From: Streptococcus oricebi
GTDB lineage: Bacteria > Bacillota > Bacilli > Lactobacillales > Streptococcaceae
Assembly (NCBI RefSeq): GCF_017883985.1
Contig: NZ_PRDG01000001.1
Coordinates: forward strand, 261,771-325,770
Direction of reading: 5' to 3'
DNA: 64,000 nt
Made by a program: the position numbers and the translations under genes. Positions 50,320 to 59,586 of this stretch are shown here, in pieces. Each line of letters opens with the position of its first letter. The stretch's first letter is position 1. Below the pieces are notes generated by a model. It was given only the letters and a program-made list of their open reading frames with translations, searched no databases and was not told the DNA's origin.

Positions 50320-51375
50320 CTATTTGAACTGCTCTGAGAAACGAAGGTCCCCTTGGTAGAAACCACGAATATCATTGATTCCATAACGAAGCATGGCAAT
50401 CCGCTCCTGACCAAGTCCAAAGGCAAAGCCTGAATACTTCTGACTATCAATTCCACTCATCTCAAGGACATGGGGGTGGACCATTCCTGCCCCCAAAATC
50501 TCAATCCAGCCTGTCTGCTTGCAGACATTACAGCCTTGGCCCCCGCACTTAAAGCAGGAAACATCGACCTCAACCGAAGGCTCGGTAAAGGGGAAATAGC
50601 TAGGACGCAAACGAATGCTGCGCTCTTCTCCAAACATTTTTTTAATGACCAGCTCAAGAGTTCCTGTCAAATCAGCCATGGAAATGTCGCTACCGACAAC
50701 CAGACCTTCAATCTGGTGGAATTGGTGGGAGTGGGTCGCATCATCGGTATCCCGACGGAAGACCCGGCCCGGAGAAATCATCTTCAAAGGCCCCTTAGAA
50801 AAATCATGGGCATCCATAGCCCTAGCTTGAACAGGACTGGTATGGGTCCGCATCAGGATTTCTTCTGTGATATAAAAGGTATCCTGCATATCACGCGCTG
50901 GGTGATCCTTGGGCAGATTCATCCGCTCAAAGTTATAGAAGTCTGATTCCACCTCAAAACCGTCTACCACCTGATAGCCCATACCGATAAACATATCTTC
51001 AATCTCTTGGCTAGTCTGGCTGAGAATATGCCGGCTCCCCCGAGCTAGCTTACGACCCGGCAGGGTTACATCTAGGCTTTCCTTGGCTAGCTGGGCCTCC
51101 ACCCTTTTTTCCTCCAAGAATTGGGCTGTTTCCTCAAAGGCCTTGGTCAAGACATCCCTGGCCTCATTGACGTGCTTACCAATAATCGGACGCATCTCAG
51201 CTGAAACATCCTTCATGCCCTTTAAAATTTCGGTCAGAGAACCTTTCTTACCCAGGACCGATACACGGAGCTCCTGCAAGTCCTGCAAGTCCTCTTGCTT
51301 ATTCTCACTAATAGCCTTGAGGCTATCCAAGGTTGCTTGACTCAGTTGAGCCAATTTTTCTTCAATACTAGACAT
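50320..51375 (-). CDS. pheS: Phenylalanyl-tRNA synthetase alpha subunit
   Basis: Catalytic subunit, class II. About 351 residues: N-terminal coiled coil, then [56 protein letters not shown] (motif 1-2), [23 protein letters not shown], and [30 protein letters not shown] (motif 3). I start at [11 protein letters not shown]; the frame open upstream is the T-box leader. Confidence 0.97.
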   Translation of the reverse strand: MSSIEEKLAQLSQATLDSLKAISENKQEDLQDLQELRVSVLGKKGSLTEILKGMKDVSAEMRPIIGKHVNEARDVLTKAFEETAQFLEEKRVEAQLAKESLDVTLPGRKLARGSRHILSQTSQEIEDMFIGMGYQVVDGFEVESDFYNFERMNLPKDHPARDMQDTFYITEEILMRTHTSPVQARAMDAHDFSKGPLKMISPGRVFRRDTDDATHSHQFHQIEGLVVGSDISMADLTGTLELVIKKMFGEERSIRLRPSYFPFTEPSVEVDVSCFKCGGQGCNVCKQTGWIEILGAGMVHPHVLEMSGIDSQKYSGFAFGLGQERIAMLRYGINDIRGFYQGDLRFSEQFK

Positions 51376-51379
51376 TTTT

Positions 51380-51575
51380 CCTCCATAAAAAAACCGCCTA
51401 TCAACACCCACAAGCGGAGCGTTGACACGCGGTACCATCCGTTTTTATCTGGCAAGCCAGACCTTAATTTTTTTGTCCTCTAGCAAGTGAATTCAGCTAG
51501 CTTTAGTCTAAGAAGCTCTCAGTCACGACTTCTCTCCCTGTTAGATTTCCCCTAGCTTACTAGTCTTGCGGACAA
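51380..51575 (-). promoter_or_regulatory. T-box leader (phenylalanine) of pheS-GNAT-pheT
   Basis: Minus-strand T-box core GGATGGTACCGCGTG (about 51427-51441), then the terminator arms CCGC...GCGG with TTTTTTT (about 51383-51413). GAATTCA in the Stem I region gives a TTC (Phe) specifier at 51491-51489 followed by A. Confidence 0.88.
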
Positions 51576-51582
51576 CTATTCA

Positions 51583-51610
51583 ATTATACCCATTCTAGCA
51601 AATTTTCCAA
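51583..51610 (-). promoter_or_regulatory. pheS operon promoter
   Basis: Minus strand TTGGAA, 16-base spacer, TATAAT. An overlapping alternative, TTGTCA-N17-TAGAAT with an extended TGC, lies a little upstream. Confidence 0.6.
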
Positions 51611-51632
51611 CTTTTGACAAGCCACTTTCCTC

Positions 51633-52484
51633 TTATTTTTGCCGGACCTGGCCCGTCTCATAGTCTAAAACCAAGCCCTTTTGCAGATTGGGAATAAAGA
51701 CATTGAACTCCAGGCTACCGTCACTGGACTTGGCCTCTAGCTGACTACCCACAGGAACCAAATCACTAGGTCGCTCATAGATGAGGCGGACCCGATAACG
51801 GACCCGCTTTTTTTGGTCCAAAGCCCTGCGGACCTGACTTTCATAGTAGTTCTGTCCAGTCGAGTCCTTGCGGTTGGCTTGATTAGCCCAGGCTGTCTGC
51901 ACAGCGATATTGGCGGGATTACTGGTCGAAGCATCAAAACCCTTGAGGCCCCCAACCAAGGAATAAGCTAACAGGTGGCCCCGATCCACTGCATGGCTAT
52001 ATTCTCCCTTGAGATTTTTTACTTGGTGCCAACCAGCAGGTGTCCAGCTAGTTGAGCTATTGCCCGTCTCCTCCCGCTTTTTATACTGGCGGGTTGATTT
52101 GGCTAGTAGAGCATTAGCCACAGTAGGTAGGGTTTGACCAGCCACTGACTTGCTTTCATTGTGGGCATAGGGACTTGAAGCCACCTGGGCATTGAGGTCT
52201 GTCCGATTATGATTGAGGATAAAGGCACCAGCCCCATTCCACTCTAGCTCCACTCCCAATTGTTGGCGCACACTCTCACTTAGAAGAGCCTCAGCCTCGG
52301 CTTGGCTAGGCCGATCCCCCTCCTGGGACCTCTGACCCTGCTTAGCCGACTGAGAGGATTGAGCTGAGTCAGGTTTGCTTGCTTGCTGATTGGAAAAATA
52401 ATATCCAGCTAGGGTTAAACAGACCGCAATGATTAGCCCTGCTAGGCTCTGTATCTGTTTTTCCCTTCTTTTTTTCTTTGCCAT
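51633..52484 (-). CDS. endA: DNA-entry nuclease EndA-like
   Basis: Membrane-anchored non-specific DNase of the beta-beta-alpha-metal type, used in pneumococcus to degrade one strand of DNA during competence uptake. About 283 residues: an N-terminal anchor ([18 protein letters not shown]), a Ser/Gln-rich linker, then the nuclease with [14 protein letters not shown] (DRGH, catalytic His) near 170 and [15 protein letters not shown] (metal Asn) after it. Start at [10 protein letters not shown] behind AGGAGGTAGCC. The murA-epuA-endA order matches pneumococcus. Confidence 0.92.
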   Translation of the reverse strand: MAKKKRREKQIQSLAGLIIAVCLTLAGYYFSNQQASKPDSAQSSQSAKQGQRSQEGDRPSQAEAEALLSESVRQQLGVELEWNGAGAFILNHNRTDLNAQVASSPYAHNESKSVAGQTLPTVANALLAKSTRQYKKREETGNSSTSWTPAGWHQVKNLKGEYSHAVDRGHLLAYSLVGGLKGFDASTSNPANIAVQTAWANQANRKDSTGQNYYESQVRRALDQKKRVRYRVRLIYERPSDLVPVGSQLEAKSSDGSLEFNVFIPNLQKGLVLDYETGQVRQK

Positions 52485-52580
52485 GGCTACCTCCTGCAAA
52501 ACGAGAAAGACCCAGACAGGCTTGTAAACCAGCTTCTGGGTTCTAGAACTTCATTGTGACTAAGCTAGTAAATGAGTAGC

Positions 52581-52769
52581 CTAGCTACCTGTAAATTTAG
52601 CCAAAAGGCGTTGCCAGGTATCTGGCGAGAGGATTGACCAAGGATTTTCATTGCCTCCCACTGTACCATAGCCAATGACTAGGCCCAGAGCCAGGGCTAG
52701 CAGCCCCAGAAAGAGGACCAAGGCCACAATTCCTACTTGCTTACCGACATATTTCCAGCCCCTATTCAT
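52581..52769 (-). CDS. epuA: EpuA small membrane protein
   Basis: 62 residues with one membrane helix ([24 protein letters not shown], residues 12-35) and an outside tail ending [15 protein letters not shown]. It matches the small protein between murA and endA in pneumococci, sometimes labelled RNA polymerase beta-like. It overlaps murA by 8 bases. Function is uncertain. Confidence 0.88.
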   Translation of the reverse strand: MNRGWKYVGKQVGIVALVLFLGLLALALGLVIGYGTVGGNENPWSILSPDTWQRLLAKFTGS

Positions 52770-54042
52770 CGTCCTCTTCCTTTACCCTTCTAATCTTCGC
52801 ACCAAGGCTGGCCAATTTTTCATGGAAACGATAGTAGCCTCGGTCTAGATGGGTCAGCTTACCAACCTTGGTTTCTCCGCTGGCAATCAGACCTGTCATA
52901 ATCAGGGCCGCACTAGCCCTCAAATCGGTAGACATGACCTCTGCTCCTTGGAGCTGTTGGCCACCCACAATTCTAGCTGTATCCCGCATAATTTCAGACT
53001 GCAGGCCCATCCGCCGCATTTCTTCCAAATGTTGGAAACGATTTTCAAAGACCGTTTCAATCATCGTAGACTCACCCCGAGCTACAATCATCAGGGCTGT
53101 AAACTGGGCCTGCATATCCGTTGGAAAACCAGGGTGGGGCAGGGTCTTGACCGAAACAGCCTTGAGCCGGCTCAAGTCCGAGCGAATCCGAATCCCCTCA
53201 TCTTCCTCGGTCACCTCAACTCCCATTTCCTGCAATTTAGCTAATAGGGGACGATTGTGCTCCCAGATAGCGTCCTGGACGAGAACATCACCACCAGTCA
53301 TGGCTGCCGCCACCATGAAGGTACCTGCCTCAATCCGGTCCTGGACAACATTATGACTCACTCCCTGCAATTCATCCACACCATGAATAGTCAAGGTTTC
53401 AGTCCCAGCTCCCCGGACCTTGGCTCCCATCTTATTGAGCAGCATGGCCAAGTCAACGATTTCAGGCTCCCTAGCAGCGTTTTCAATGACCGTTGTTCCC
53501 TGAGCCAGGGTCGCTGCCATCATGATATTTTGGGTCGCCCCGACACTAGGAAAATCCATATAGATATGGGCCCCATGCAGACGCTCGGCCTTGGCCTCGA
53601 TATAACCCGCAGTCTGACGAATATCCGCTCCCATAGCTTCCAAACCCTTGAGATGAAGATCAATCGGCCGACTACCAATCGTACAACCTCCAGGCATAGA
53701 AACCTTGGCATGTCCATTGCGGGCCAAAATCGGTCCTAAAACAACAATGGAAGCCCGCATCTTACTCACATACTTATAGGGAGCCTCTTCTGAGATGGGC
53801 TGACTAGCGTCCACCACCACCGTATTTGTCTCTTGATCAAATTCGACCTTTGTATTGAGTCCCCTAACCACATTATTCATGGTAAAGACATCTGATAGAA
53901 CTGGGACATTATTGAGGACAGTCTTGCCCTTACTAGCCAAAACAGTTGCTGCTAATAGTGGCAAGACAGCATTCTTTGCCCCTTCAATTTTAACCGAGCC
54001 TACCAAACGATTGTCGCCACCTTGGATAATAATTTTGTCCAT
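52762..54042 (-). CDS. murA: UDP-N-acetylglucosamine 1-carboxyvinyltransferase
   Basis: First committed step of peptidoglycan synthesis, target of fosfomycin. About 426 residues: [30 protein letters not shown] at the N-terminus (catalytic Lys), [24 protein letters not shown] with the active-site Cys near 115, [15 protein letters not shown], and [21 protein letters not shown]. Start at MDKIIIQGG behind GGAG. It follows the DUF1146 gene by about 80 bp. Confidence 0.97.
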   Translation of the reverse strand: MDKIIIQGGDNRLVGSVKIEGAKNAVLPLLAATVLASKGKTVLNNVPVLSDVFTMNNVVRGLNTKVEFDQETNTVVVDASQPISEEAPYKYVSKMRASIVVLGPILARNGHAKVSMPGGCTIGSRPIDLHLKGLEAMGADIRQTAGYIEAKAERLHGAHIYMDFPSVGATQNIMMAATLAQGTTVIENAAREPEIVDLAMLLNKMGAKVRGAGTETLTIHGVDELQGVSHNVVQDRIEAGTFMVAAAMTGGDVLVQDAIWEHNRPLLAKLQEMGVEVTEEDEGIRIRSDLSRLKAVSVKTLPHPGFPTDMQAQFTALMIVARGESTMIETVFENRFQHLEEMRRMGLQSEIMRDTARIVGGQQLQGAEVMSTDLRASAALIMTGLIASGETKVGKLTHLDRGYYRFHEKLASLGAKIRRVKEEDDE

Positions 54043-54123
54043 ATTTACTCCATCTATTCTCACAAATTAGTGCTATCTATCCCCAAACAACAGGGGGACC
54101 TTCTATTGACCAAGTAAGAGAGA

Positions 54124-54354
54124 TTAAAATTGCCCCCGAAAAAGAGACCGACTAACCTCAAAAATACTTATAAAAAAGAGACTTACCAAATATCCTAGCG
54201 CTAAACTAAGAAAAATAATTAGCAGGCGAATAGCCCTTTCATTATCTGCTCTAACCTTAAAAAAACGCCCCCAGTCCACTACCTTATAGAGCAGTTGGAA
54301 GCTAACAAAAGCAAATATAAAATGACTACTAAGAGAAAAAATTGCCTGTACCAT
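54124..54354 (-). CDS. DUF1146 family membrane protein
   Basis: About 76 residues from MVQAIFSLSSHF with two hydrophobic segments (HFIFAFVSFQLLYKVVDW; AIRLLIIFLSLALGYLVSLFFI). DUF1146 proteins normally lie between atpC and murA in streptococci; here a type VII cargo island separates it from atpC. The ATG at 54354 is only about 8 bases from the -10 box, so the mRNA may be leaderless. In-frame ATGs also lie at 54363 and upstream but would precede the transcription start. Confidence 0.82.
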   Translation of the reverse strand: MVQAIFSLSSHFIFAFVSFQLLYKVVDWGRFFKVRADNERAIRLLIIFLSLALGYLVSLFFISIFEVSRSLFRGQF

Positions 54355-54361
54355 GTCTATC

Positions 54362-54390
54362 ATTATACCATAAATTTCAACCAAGCCCAA
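54362..54390 (-). promoter_or_regulatory. DUF1146-murA promoter
   Basis: Minus strand TTGGGC, 17-base spacer, TATAAT with an extended TGG. Confidence 0.6.
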
Positions 54391-54460
54391 ACTTCTAATC
54401 TTTCTTGAAAATCAACCCGACTACCAAAGACTAGAGCAAACCCGACTACAAGCAGGAAAA

Positions 54461-54513
54461 AAGGAGTGGGACAGAAGCTATTGCTAAAAAGAAATAGTTC
54501 TTAGTCCCACCCC
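54461..54513. repeat. GTGGGAC hairpin element
   Basis: GGAGTGGGAC... pairs with ...GTCCCACCCCC around an inner GCTATTGCTAAAAAGAAATAGTTC. The GTGGGACAGAA form is a recurrent intergenic hairpin of streptococci. It may terminate the DUF4176 end of the island. The stretch 54391-54601 holds no gene. Confidence 0.55.
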
Positions 54514-54601
54514 CGCAAGGCCTGTTAATGTCCTCTGGGAGATTTTACTAGTCGCTTCAGCTTGCATTTATAGTAAGATGAACCGAAGTTAGGCTTCTAT
54601 C

Positions 54602-54898
54602 TTACCCTTCTAAACTCAAACGTGGATAAGGAATCTTGTCCTGCGATTTTTCAAACCGTTCCTGCATAGCCTCCTCCTGCTCATCTATATAGCCTTCAAA
54701 CCAGACCTTATCAATATTTTCATGATTGAAAAAGTAGACCTGATTATCCGTATTGCCAGCAGGATAAAGGCAGGCTGAATAATCAAAATAACCGATTGTT
54801 CCTTGATTATTATAAAGCGGGAAACGATTGATAATCATCACTTTAGTGCTCCCCTTATGCAGCTGGACGACACTCCCAATTGGTAAGTATTTAGTCAT
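54602..54898 (-). CDS. DUF4176 family protein (type VII cargo-associated)
   Basis: 98 residues: KYLPIGSVVQLHKGSTKVMIINRFPLYN, GYFDYSACLYPAGN, and VYFFNHENIDKVWFEGYIDEQEE. This is the DUF4176 pattern, recurrent in Esx/type VII loci of Firmicutes. It is soluble, with no signal. It overlaps the preceding membrane gene by 8 bases and is the distal gene of the island. Its role (chaperone, immunity or regulator) is unknown. Confidence 0.82.
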   Translation of the reverse strand: MTKYLPIGSVVQLHKGSTKVMIINRFPLYNNQGTIGYFDYSACLYPAGNTDNQVYFFNHENIDKVWFEGYIDEQEEAMQERFEKSQDKIPYPRLSLEG

Positions 54899-55442
54899 TT
54901 TCTAACTCCTTTAATAGTTTAGTAACAATCTTTTTTCGATGTTTAATCTGATTGGATTTTAATAAATATACTATAAAAAGTGACAGACCATACAAGAAAA
55001 AGCCGAGTACACTTGCTTGAAAAATACATAAAAGTATGGAGACAAATAGAAAAATATTAGTTCCTATACGGAAGTAGAATAAGAGCCTATTATTTTTAAT
55101 TTGTTGATTTAAAAACTCTCGATACTCCATGTTAGAGATATAAAAATCACTTAATGCTAATTGTTGATACTGATTACGATTGAATATTTTTGTAGTTACA
55201 AGCACTCCAAGGGTCATTAAAATAAACAGAAAGAGTCGAAAATAGATATTTTGCAAAATCATAAAATGCTGGCTCATTCTTATAACGGGAAGAGCTAACA
55301 AGGTTGCTCCAACAACCCAACTATTGAGATTTCTGGGAATTTCTTCAGCACTGGACTCCTTTAACCTCTCTTCGTCTACACTATAATAAATCGGTCTTTT
55401 CTTATAATAGCCAAAAGGAATTATCTTTTTATAATCGTACAT
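54891..55442 (-). CDS. Four-helix membrane protein, putative immunity protein
   Basis: 183 residues with a soluble N-terminus (KIIPFGYYKKRPIYYSVDEERL) and four hydrophobic helices at about 42-60, 66-85, 123-140 and 143-160. Strongly AT-rich DNA. It lies directly after a 29-residue toxin-tip remnant, the place where an immunity gene is expected. It resembles the 56463-56948 product in size and layout. No known domain recognised. Confidence 0.6.
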   Translation of the reverse strand: MYDYKKIIPFGYYKKRPIYYSVDEERLKESSAEEIPRNLNSWVVGATLLALPVIRMSQHFMILQNIYFRLFLFILMTLGVLVTTKIFNRNQYQQLALSDFYISNMEYREFLNQQIKNNRLLFYFRIGTNIFLFVSILLCIFQASVLGFFLYGLSLFIVYLLKSNQIKHRKKIVTKLLKELEND

Positions 55443-55501
55443 GTTTTCTCCTTGACTTTAATTCAAAACTTAGATTAAAAGATATGATAATTCAATAATC
55501 A

Positions 55502-55591
55502 TCACCATTTAAACGCTGTTCCTAAGCCATTCATAAATCCTGAAACGGCTCCAGAGAGACAGCGACCGACACAAGACTTAGAAATATAACT
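55502..55591 (-). pseudogene. Orphan C-terminal tip of an LXG-type toxin (candidate)
   Basis: An open stretch with no start codon: SYISKSCVGRCLSGAVSGFMNGL then GTAFKW and a TGA. The Gly-x-x-x-Gly spacing and Trp end resemble the glycine-zipper tail of pore-type LXG toxins. An immunity-like membrane gene follows. The short length keeps confidence modest. Confidence 0.45.
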
Positions 55592-55629
55592 TTAGAGATT
55601 AGACTGGATAAATTAAATACTTGGCACAA

Positions 55630-56268
55630 CTAATTATCACTCATTTTATAAATGACATCTATAGTATAAGACGCGTTACCAAGCATAAACATAAAGCACA
55701 ACATAAAAAATACAGACCATAAAAAGAACCAATTCCCGCTATATATATAAGTAAAGGCACATAAAATCGTGAGAAGCCACAGCATTATAACTGCAAAAAT
55801 CCGTTTGGCTATAGTATTTTTAATCGTCTTAGGAACGATTTTCTTATACTCTGTTATTTCTGTTAAAGCAAGTTTTGAAAATAAACGTTTCTTGCTTACG
55901 TAGTAAACTGTTTGTACAAAAACCAGAGATAGTAAAAAGACTAAAGCAAAGAAGAGCAAATTTGTTTGAATAGATAAGTCAGTTTCCAAACGAGTTAAAA
56001 GACCACTTCTTCTAATGACTGTTGTTAAGAGAAAGCCCAAGCCACCTATTAGAGAAAAGGGAACAACAAAGTTACTTGCCTGCTGATTTTTGAACAAAAT
56101 ATGCTGAAAATCACCCTCTGTGATTATATATAACTTTTGCTTAAACAACCAACTAAGAGGAAAGAAAAAGTAACACAAAAAATTGACAGGTTTCCTATCT
56201 AAAAGATAGTAATTCCCATCGCTTTTAAAGATAAGGTAGCGTGAATTGACTGTAGCTAATTGAATCAT
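55630..56268 (-). CDS. DUF443-like membrane immunity protein, copy A
   Basis: About 212 residues: N-terminal soluble part NSRYLIFKSDGNYYLLDRKPVNFLCYFFFPLSWLFKQKLYIIT, then five hydrophobic helices, matching the five-TM DUF443 type. A DUF443 protein (TsaI) protects Staphylococcus aureus from the membrane-depolarising LXG toxin TspA. The start may be the ATG at 56268 or a GTG at 56274 behind GAGGTGGTG. It is preceded by an orphan toxin tip and is paralogous to the gene at 57171. Confidence 0.72.
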   Translation of the reverse strand: MIQLATVNSRYLIFKSDGNYYLLDRKPVNFLCYFFFPLSWLFKQKLYIITEGDFQHILFKNQQASNFVVPFSLIGGLGFLLTTVIRRSGLLTRLETDLSIQTNLLFFALVFLLSLVFVQTVYYVSKKRLFSKLALTEITEYKKIVPKTIKNTIAKRIFAVIMLWLLTILCAFTYIYSGNWFFLWSVFFMLCFMFMLGNASYTIDVIYKMSDN

Positions 56269-56276
56269 ATTCACTT

Positions 56277-56445
56277 TCACCACCTCATTCCCATTGGATT
56301 AGTCATATCTTGAACTTTCTTTATAGCCATATTTTTCTCATTTTCAATAATAAATTCTAAACCATCATCAATAAAATGCCCTATACCATCAACAAAATCA
56401 CGAACTGGTTTATTGGTCTGATAGGCATGCTCAAATCCAAGCCCT
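56277..56445 (-). pseudogene. Orphan C-terminal fragment of an LXG toxin
   Basis: No start codon; begins after a TAA and reads GLGFEHAYQTNKPVRDFVDG and on to NPMGMRW then TGA. It aligns with the tail of the intact toxin at 57825 (GFEHAYQTNKPVRDFVD versus GFEWTYENNVLGVRDGVD). It abuts the immunity gene at 55630, as in the intact pair. It looks like a displaced toxin tip left after recombination. Confidence 0.75.
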
Positions 56446-56462
56446 TATCGTCTATTACTCTA

Positions 56463-56948
56463 CTAACAAGAATTTGTCTTCTTCTCTAATTCTTCCAAAA
56501 TCTTTTTCCTTTTTCGAGGGGTCGACTCGTTCCCAGCCATAAATACAGTAAATATTATACCAATAGAGGCTATTAGTAGTCTAAAGTCAGCAAAAAACAA
56601 ATAAAAAGCAGATACTAGTATTGCTAAAAATACTAAAGTACTATAAATTTTACTAAATAATTTGAAATGTTTTTGGCATTCTTTCAACAATGCAGAATAG
56701 GCTGTTTGATTATAAGAGACAAATTTTTCTAGATACTTTTTCTGGTGCAACTTGCTTGTATAGATTTTAGCACTGATATTCATCAACAAAATACCCAAGC
56801 ATAATAATATCCCTCTTATGAATATACTCGGAAAGAACAATCCTCCTAATTGATTTATAAAAATAGTTAATAAAGCACTTGTGACAGGTACTAAAAATAA
56901 TAATAGACCAGACCTATCTCCATCTTTAATTATCGAACGATAAATCAT
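56463..56948 (-). CDS. Membrane protein, putative immunity protein
   Basis: 161 residues, four hydrophobic helices (LLLFLVPVTSALLTIFI; GILLCLGILLMNIS; IYSTLVFLAILVSAFYLFFA; LLIASIGIIFTVFMAG) and a basic tail RKRKKILEELEKK. AGAGGAAAGA sits right before the ATG. In the same frame upstream, RDRVVYYDIEER resembles KKRPIYYSVDEER in the 54891 product, but there is no start codon, so the gene may be trimmed at its 5' end. AT-rich. Confidence 0.58.
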   Translation of the reverse strand: MIYRSIIKDGDRSGLLLFLVPVTSALLTIFINQLGGLFFPSIFIRGILLCLGILLMNISAKIYTSKLHQKKYLEKFVSYNQTAYSALLKECQKHFKLFSKIYSTLVFLAILVSAFYLFFADFRLLIASIGIIFTVFMAGNESTPRKRKKILEELEKKTNSC

Positions 56949-57002
56949 TCTTTCCTCTATATCATAGTATACAACTCTGTCACGAACGACACCTAAACTA
57001 AT

Positions 57003-57170
57003 TTAAGAAGTTAGTATTAAAAGATTGGAAGACTGTAAGAATACTATTCCCAAGATAAAAGTTGCAAATAGAAAGAACAATCTAATAAAGCGAACTTTAC
57101 CACATTGTGTCTTTGTTTTCCTAATGACTTGATTAATTTCCTCCAAAGAATAGTACTCTTCAAAAAAATC
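57003..57170 (-). pseudogene. In-frame remnant after the DUF443 stop
   Basis: Directly after the TGA of the 57171 gene the same frame stays open for 55 codons: FFEEYYSLEEINQVIRKTKT then a basic stretch and a membrane helix (FIRLFFLFATFILGIVFLQ) to TAA. There is no ATG. It looks like the residue of another immunity-type gene. Confidence 0.45.
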
Positions 57171-57809
57171 TCACTTTTTCCTCAGCAAGTATTCTCCTTC
57201 AGTGAAAGATAAAAAATTTGTAAAAAGTAAACCAATAAAAATAATAGTAAATAAGATAGTAAAAAGCCAGCTATCATACATTAAAAACAAAGCAAATGAA
57301 AACACTGTCAAAAATAGCATAAGCAGATAAGATAGAAAAAATTTTATCATTTGCCCATTTAAAGTAGGTCTGATATAAACTTTCTCAACTTGCAAAGTTT
57401 TTAAATCAATCATTTTCTCTATTCTTCTAGCTCTTAGTTCAGTAGATACAAATCTTATAAACAAAGAGATAAAAACGAGAGCCATGACTAATACTAGAAA
57501 AAAAGTTAAATCGCCTACTCTCGGACTAATTGCAAGATCTAATTTCAGGACTCTTGCTAGTATAACTCCCAAAATAGCTGATACTGGTATTAGGCTCTTC
57601 CCAAGTCTACTTCCAGAATGAATAGTTGCCAATTTTGAAAATTCTTTGTCTGAGATTCGATAAACCTTCTGAGCGACTAGCCAGTTTAAGGGGTAAAATA
57701 GGATACTAATTTTGTTATTATCAATATCCATCAACCACCTATTCCCATCAGCTTGAATCAGTCTATATCGAGGATTATTTTGAATCTCACTTATAATTAC
57801 TTTTATCAT
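57171..57809 (-). CDS. DUF443-like membrane immunity protein, copy B
   Basis: About 212 residues: NPRYRLIQADGNRWLMDIDNNKISILFYPLNWLVAQKVYRIS, then five helices. It starts 16 bp after the toxin stop, behind AGGAAGTGAAT, and is the natural immunity partner of that toxin. Paralogous to copy A over the whole length, including the GTGAATATGAT start context. A protective role is inferred from the family and position. Confidence 0.78.
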   Translation of the reverse strand: MIKVIISEIQNNPRYRLIQADGNRWLMDIDNNKISILFYPLNWLVAQKVYRISDKEFSKLATIHSGSRLGKSLIPVSAILGVILARVLKLDLAISPRVGDLTFFLVLVMALVFISLFIRFVSTELRARRIEKMIDLKTLQVEKVYIRPTLNGQMIKFFLSYLLMLFLTVFSFALFLMYDSWLFTILFTIIFIGLLFTNFLSFTEGEYLLRKK

Positions 57810-57824
57810 ATTCACTTCCTATTC

Positions 57825-59219
57825 TCAATGTAACATGGGTAAAGTTGGAACTGTAATAAATCCTTTTAGTGCTCTCTCTCCAACCTCGTCTAGTACACTA
57901 CCAAGTTTATCCACACCATCTCTCACACCTAAAACATTATTTTCGTAAGTCCATTCAAAACCTTGTGATGCAAGTAAAGATACTCCTGTTCCTAACAAAA
58001 ATGCACCCGCTACAGCCCAACCAGCTGGATTAGAACCAAATACTACCGTCGCTACCGTTGTACCCGCACCAAATCCTATTCCTGTAGAGATTCCATTATG
58101 AACTATGGCCTGCCCCACAGTTTTATTTTCATTAGTAATATCGTTATAAATACCAACTCCCAAACCTATACCCATTACCCCATAGCCTAGATACTGTCCA
58201 AGATTAGATATTCTAGTCCCCTTGAAAATAAGATTTTGTCCTGCATTATTTTGGGCTTGGCTATTCATGACAAAACTAGTTGACTGACCAAGGGCGTTCA
58301 TAGTAGCGGGCCCCTTAGTTCCAGATAATATCTTGGCTACCCCCAGTCGCTGAATCCCCGCTCCTAGCTGTTCCATACTCGTTGTAATCAGGTCCAAAAT
58401 GACATCGTTTGTAATGGACTTTTTATTTCCCATAATATATTCAAAGATTGTTTGAGCTTTCACATCATCAGGATTCTTTGCAGAATAAGCTTGAATAGCC
58501 TCATAATCTTTCTGTTTCAATTCTTCTCCCTTAGCTAGTTTTGTAAGAGCAACTTTGTAATTATTTACTTCATTCCTCTTTTCCCAAGCGGTATTGACTG
58601 TTTGGGTCCATTCCAGTTGCTCGGCAGCGGGGAGTTCAAAAGAGCCGTTAAAGTTAGCCAGACCTGATGATAGTTGCGCCTTGCCCTGGTCTAGTAGGCT
58701 TTCGATAGCGGGCATTTCACTAAAGAGGGTGGCCGAAGTGGCATCATAGGCGATTAGCTTGTTTAATTTCTCCTGCAATTCATTCCGAATCGCTGTAGTT
58801 GCCTCTAAATCTTGTTCCAACCTATCAATAGTTAGCTTATCCAAAATTTTATCAGCCCGTTTTATTTCTAAGGCTGCATTTTGAACAGCAATGGTCTCAT
58901 CGTAAGCCTTGATTTGCTCTTCAAGCGTATCTTGGTCCAGACTTTCATCACCGACATCTGTCCGATAGCGACTTGGCACTTGGCCAACAGAGGACATTTT
59001 CCCCTCTTCAAAGAGAATCCCTGCTTGAAACAAAGGAATTAGAAGGCTACGTCCATAATCCTTAGCATTGCTATAAGCTGCTCCTGTAAGATTATCATCG
59101 TTAACAAAGCCAGTCAAGGCATCTAAGGTTGCCTGATAGGCTGAAATCCGATTTATACTTGCTGATGAAGAAGAGTTTGCTTGGCTATCCGACGAGCCCA
59201 AATCCATTTTAATTCCCAT
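57825..59219 (-). CDS. LXG-type type VII effector with glycine-rich membrane-active tail (TelE/TspA-like)
   Basis: About 464 residues. The N-terminal two-thirds is helical (AYQATLDALTGFVNDDNL; GRSLLIPLFQAGILFEEGKM; EQIKAYDETIAVQNAALEIKRADKILDKL), an LXG-like targeting domain. The tail from about 345 is rich in Gly and Ala with hydrophobic stretches (LGYGVMGIGLGVGIYND; IGFGAGTTVATVVFGSNPAGWAVAGAFLLGTGVSLLASQG), fitting the glycine-zipper pore type. I start at MGIKMDLGSS; it overlaps the upstream helper gene by 11 bases. Toxicity is inferred. Confidence 0.75.
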   Translation of the reverse strand: MGIKMDLGSSDSQANSSSSASINRISAYQATLDALTGFVNDDNLTGAAYSNAKDYGRSLLIPLFQAGILFEEGKMSSVGQVPSRYRTDVGDESLDQDTLEEQIKAYDETIAVQNAALEIKRADKILDKLTIDRLEQDLEATTAIRNELQEKLNKLIAYDATSATLFSEMPAIESLLDQGKAQLSSGLANFNGSFELPAAEQLEWTQTVNTAWEKRNEVNNYKVALTKLAKGEELKQKDYEAIQAYSAKNPDDVKAQTIFEYIMGNKKSITNDVILDLITTSMEQLGAGIQRLGVAKILSGTKGPATMNALGQSTSFVMNSQAQNNAGQNLIFKGTRISNLGQYLGYGVMGIGLGVGIYNDITNENKTVGQAIVHNGISTGIGFGAGTTVATVVFGSNPAGWAVAGAFLLGTGVSLLASQGFEWTYENNVLGVRDGVDKLGSVLDEVGERALKGFITVPTLPMLH

Positions 59220-59586
59220 AGTTCTTCCTTTCCTTTTCATCTTCGCTTCGCAAAGAGTATTCACGACTAAGCTGGTCTAATCTATCTTCTACTTGTCTCT
59301 CTTGACGTCTATTTCGCTCTCTAGCTTGGTCAATATCTGAGTAAATCATTGCCTGTCCCTTAGTGAGACGACTCAAAGTTTCCTGGAGATTAAGCGCATC
59401 ATGGTGACTCAGATTCAGAAAGTCCAAACGCCCAAGGCTTGACTGAGCCCTTCCGTATAATTCTTCTATATCCAGCTCAAAATTATTCAGATGACGGCGT
59501 TCCTCATCTAGTTTCTCTAAATGACTAATAGCCTGTCGCTTATCCTCTTCAATATCGGCTAATTTTCTTTTAGTCAAGTTAGTCAC
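59209..59586 (-). CDS. LXG partner protein (Lap2/DUF3958-like)
   Basis: 125 residues, entirely helical and highly charged: LTKRKLADIEEDKRQAISHLEKLDEERRHL, ARERNRRQERQVEDRLDQLSREY. Such proteins bind the LXG helix with Lap1 and guide the toxin to the type VII machine. It overlaps the Lap1-like gene by 8 bases and the toxin by 11, so the three are coupled. Confidence 0.8.
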   Translation of the reverse strand: MTNLTKRKLADIEEDKRQAISHLEKLDEERRHLNNFELDIEELYGRAQSSLGRLDFLNLSHHDALNLQETLSRLTKGQAMIYSDIDQARERNRRQERQVEDRLDQLSREYSLRSEDEKERKNYGN

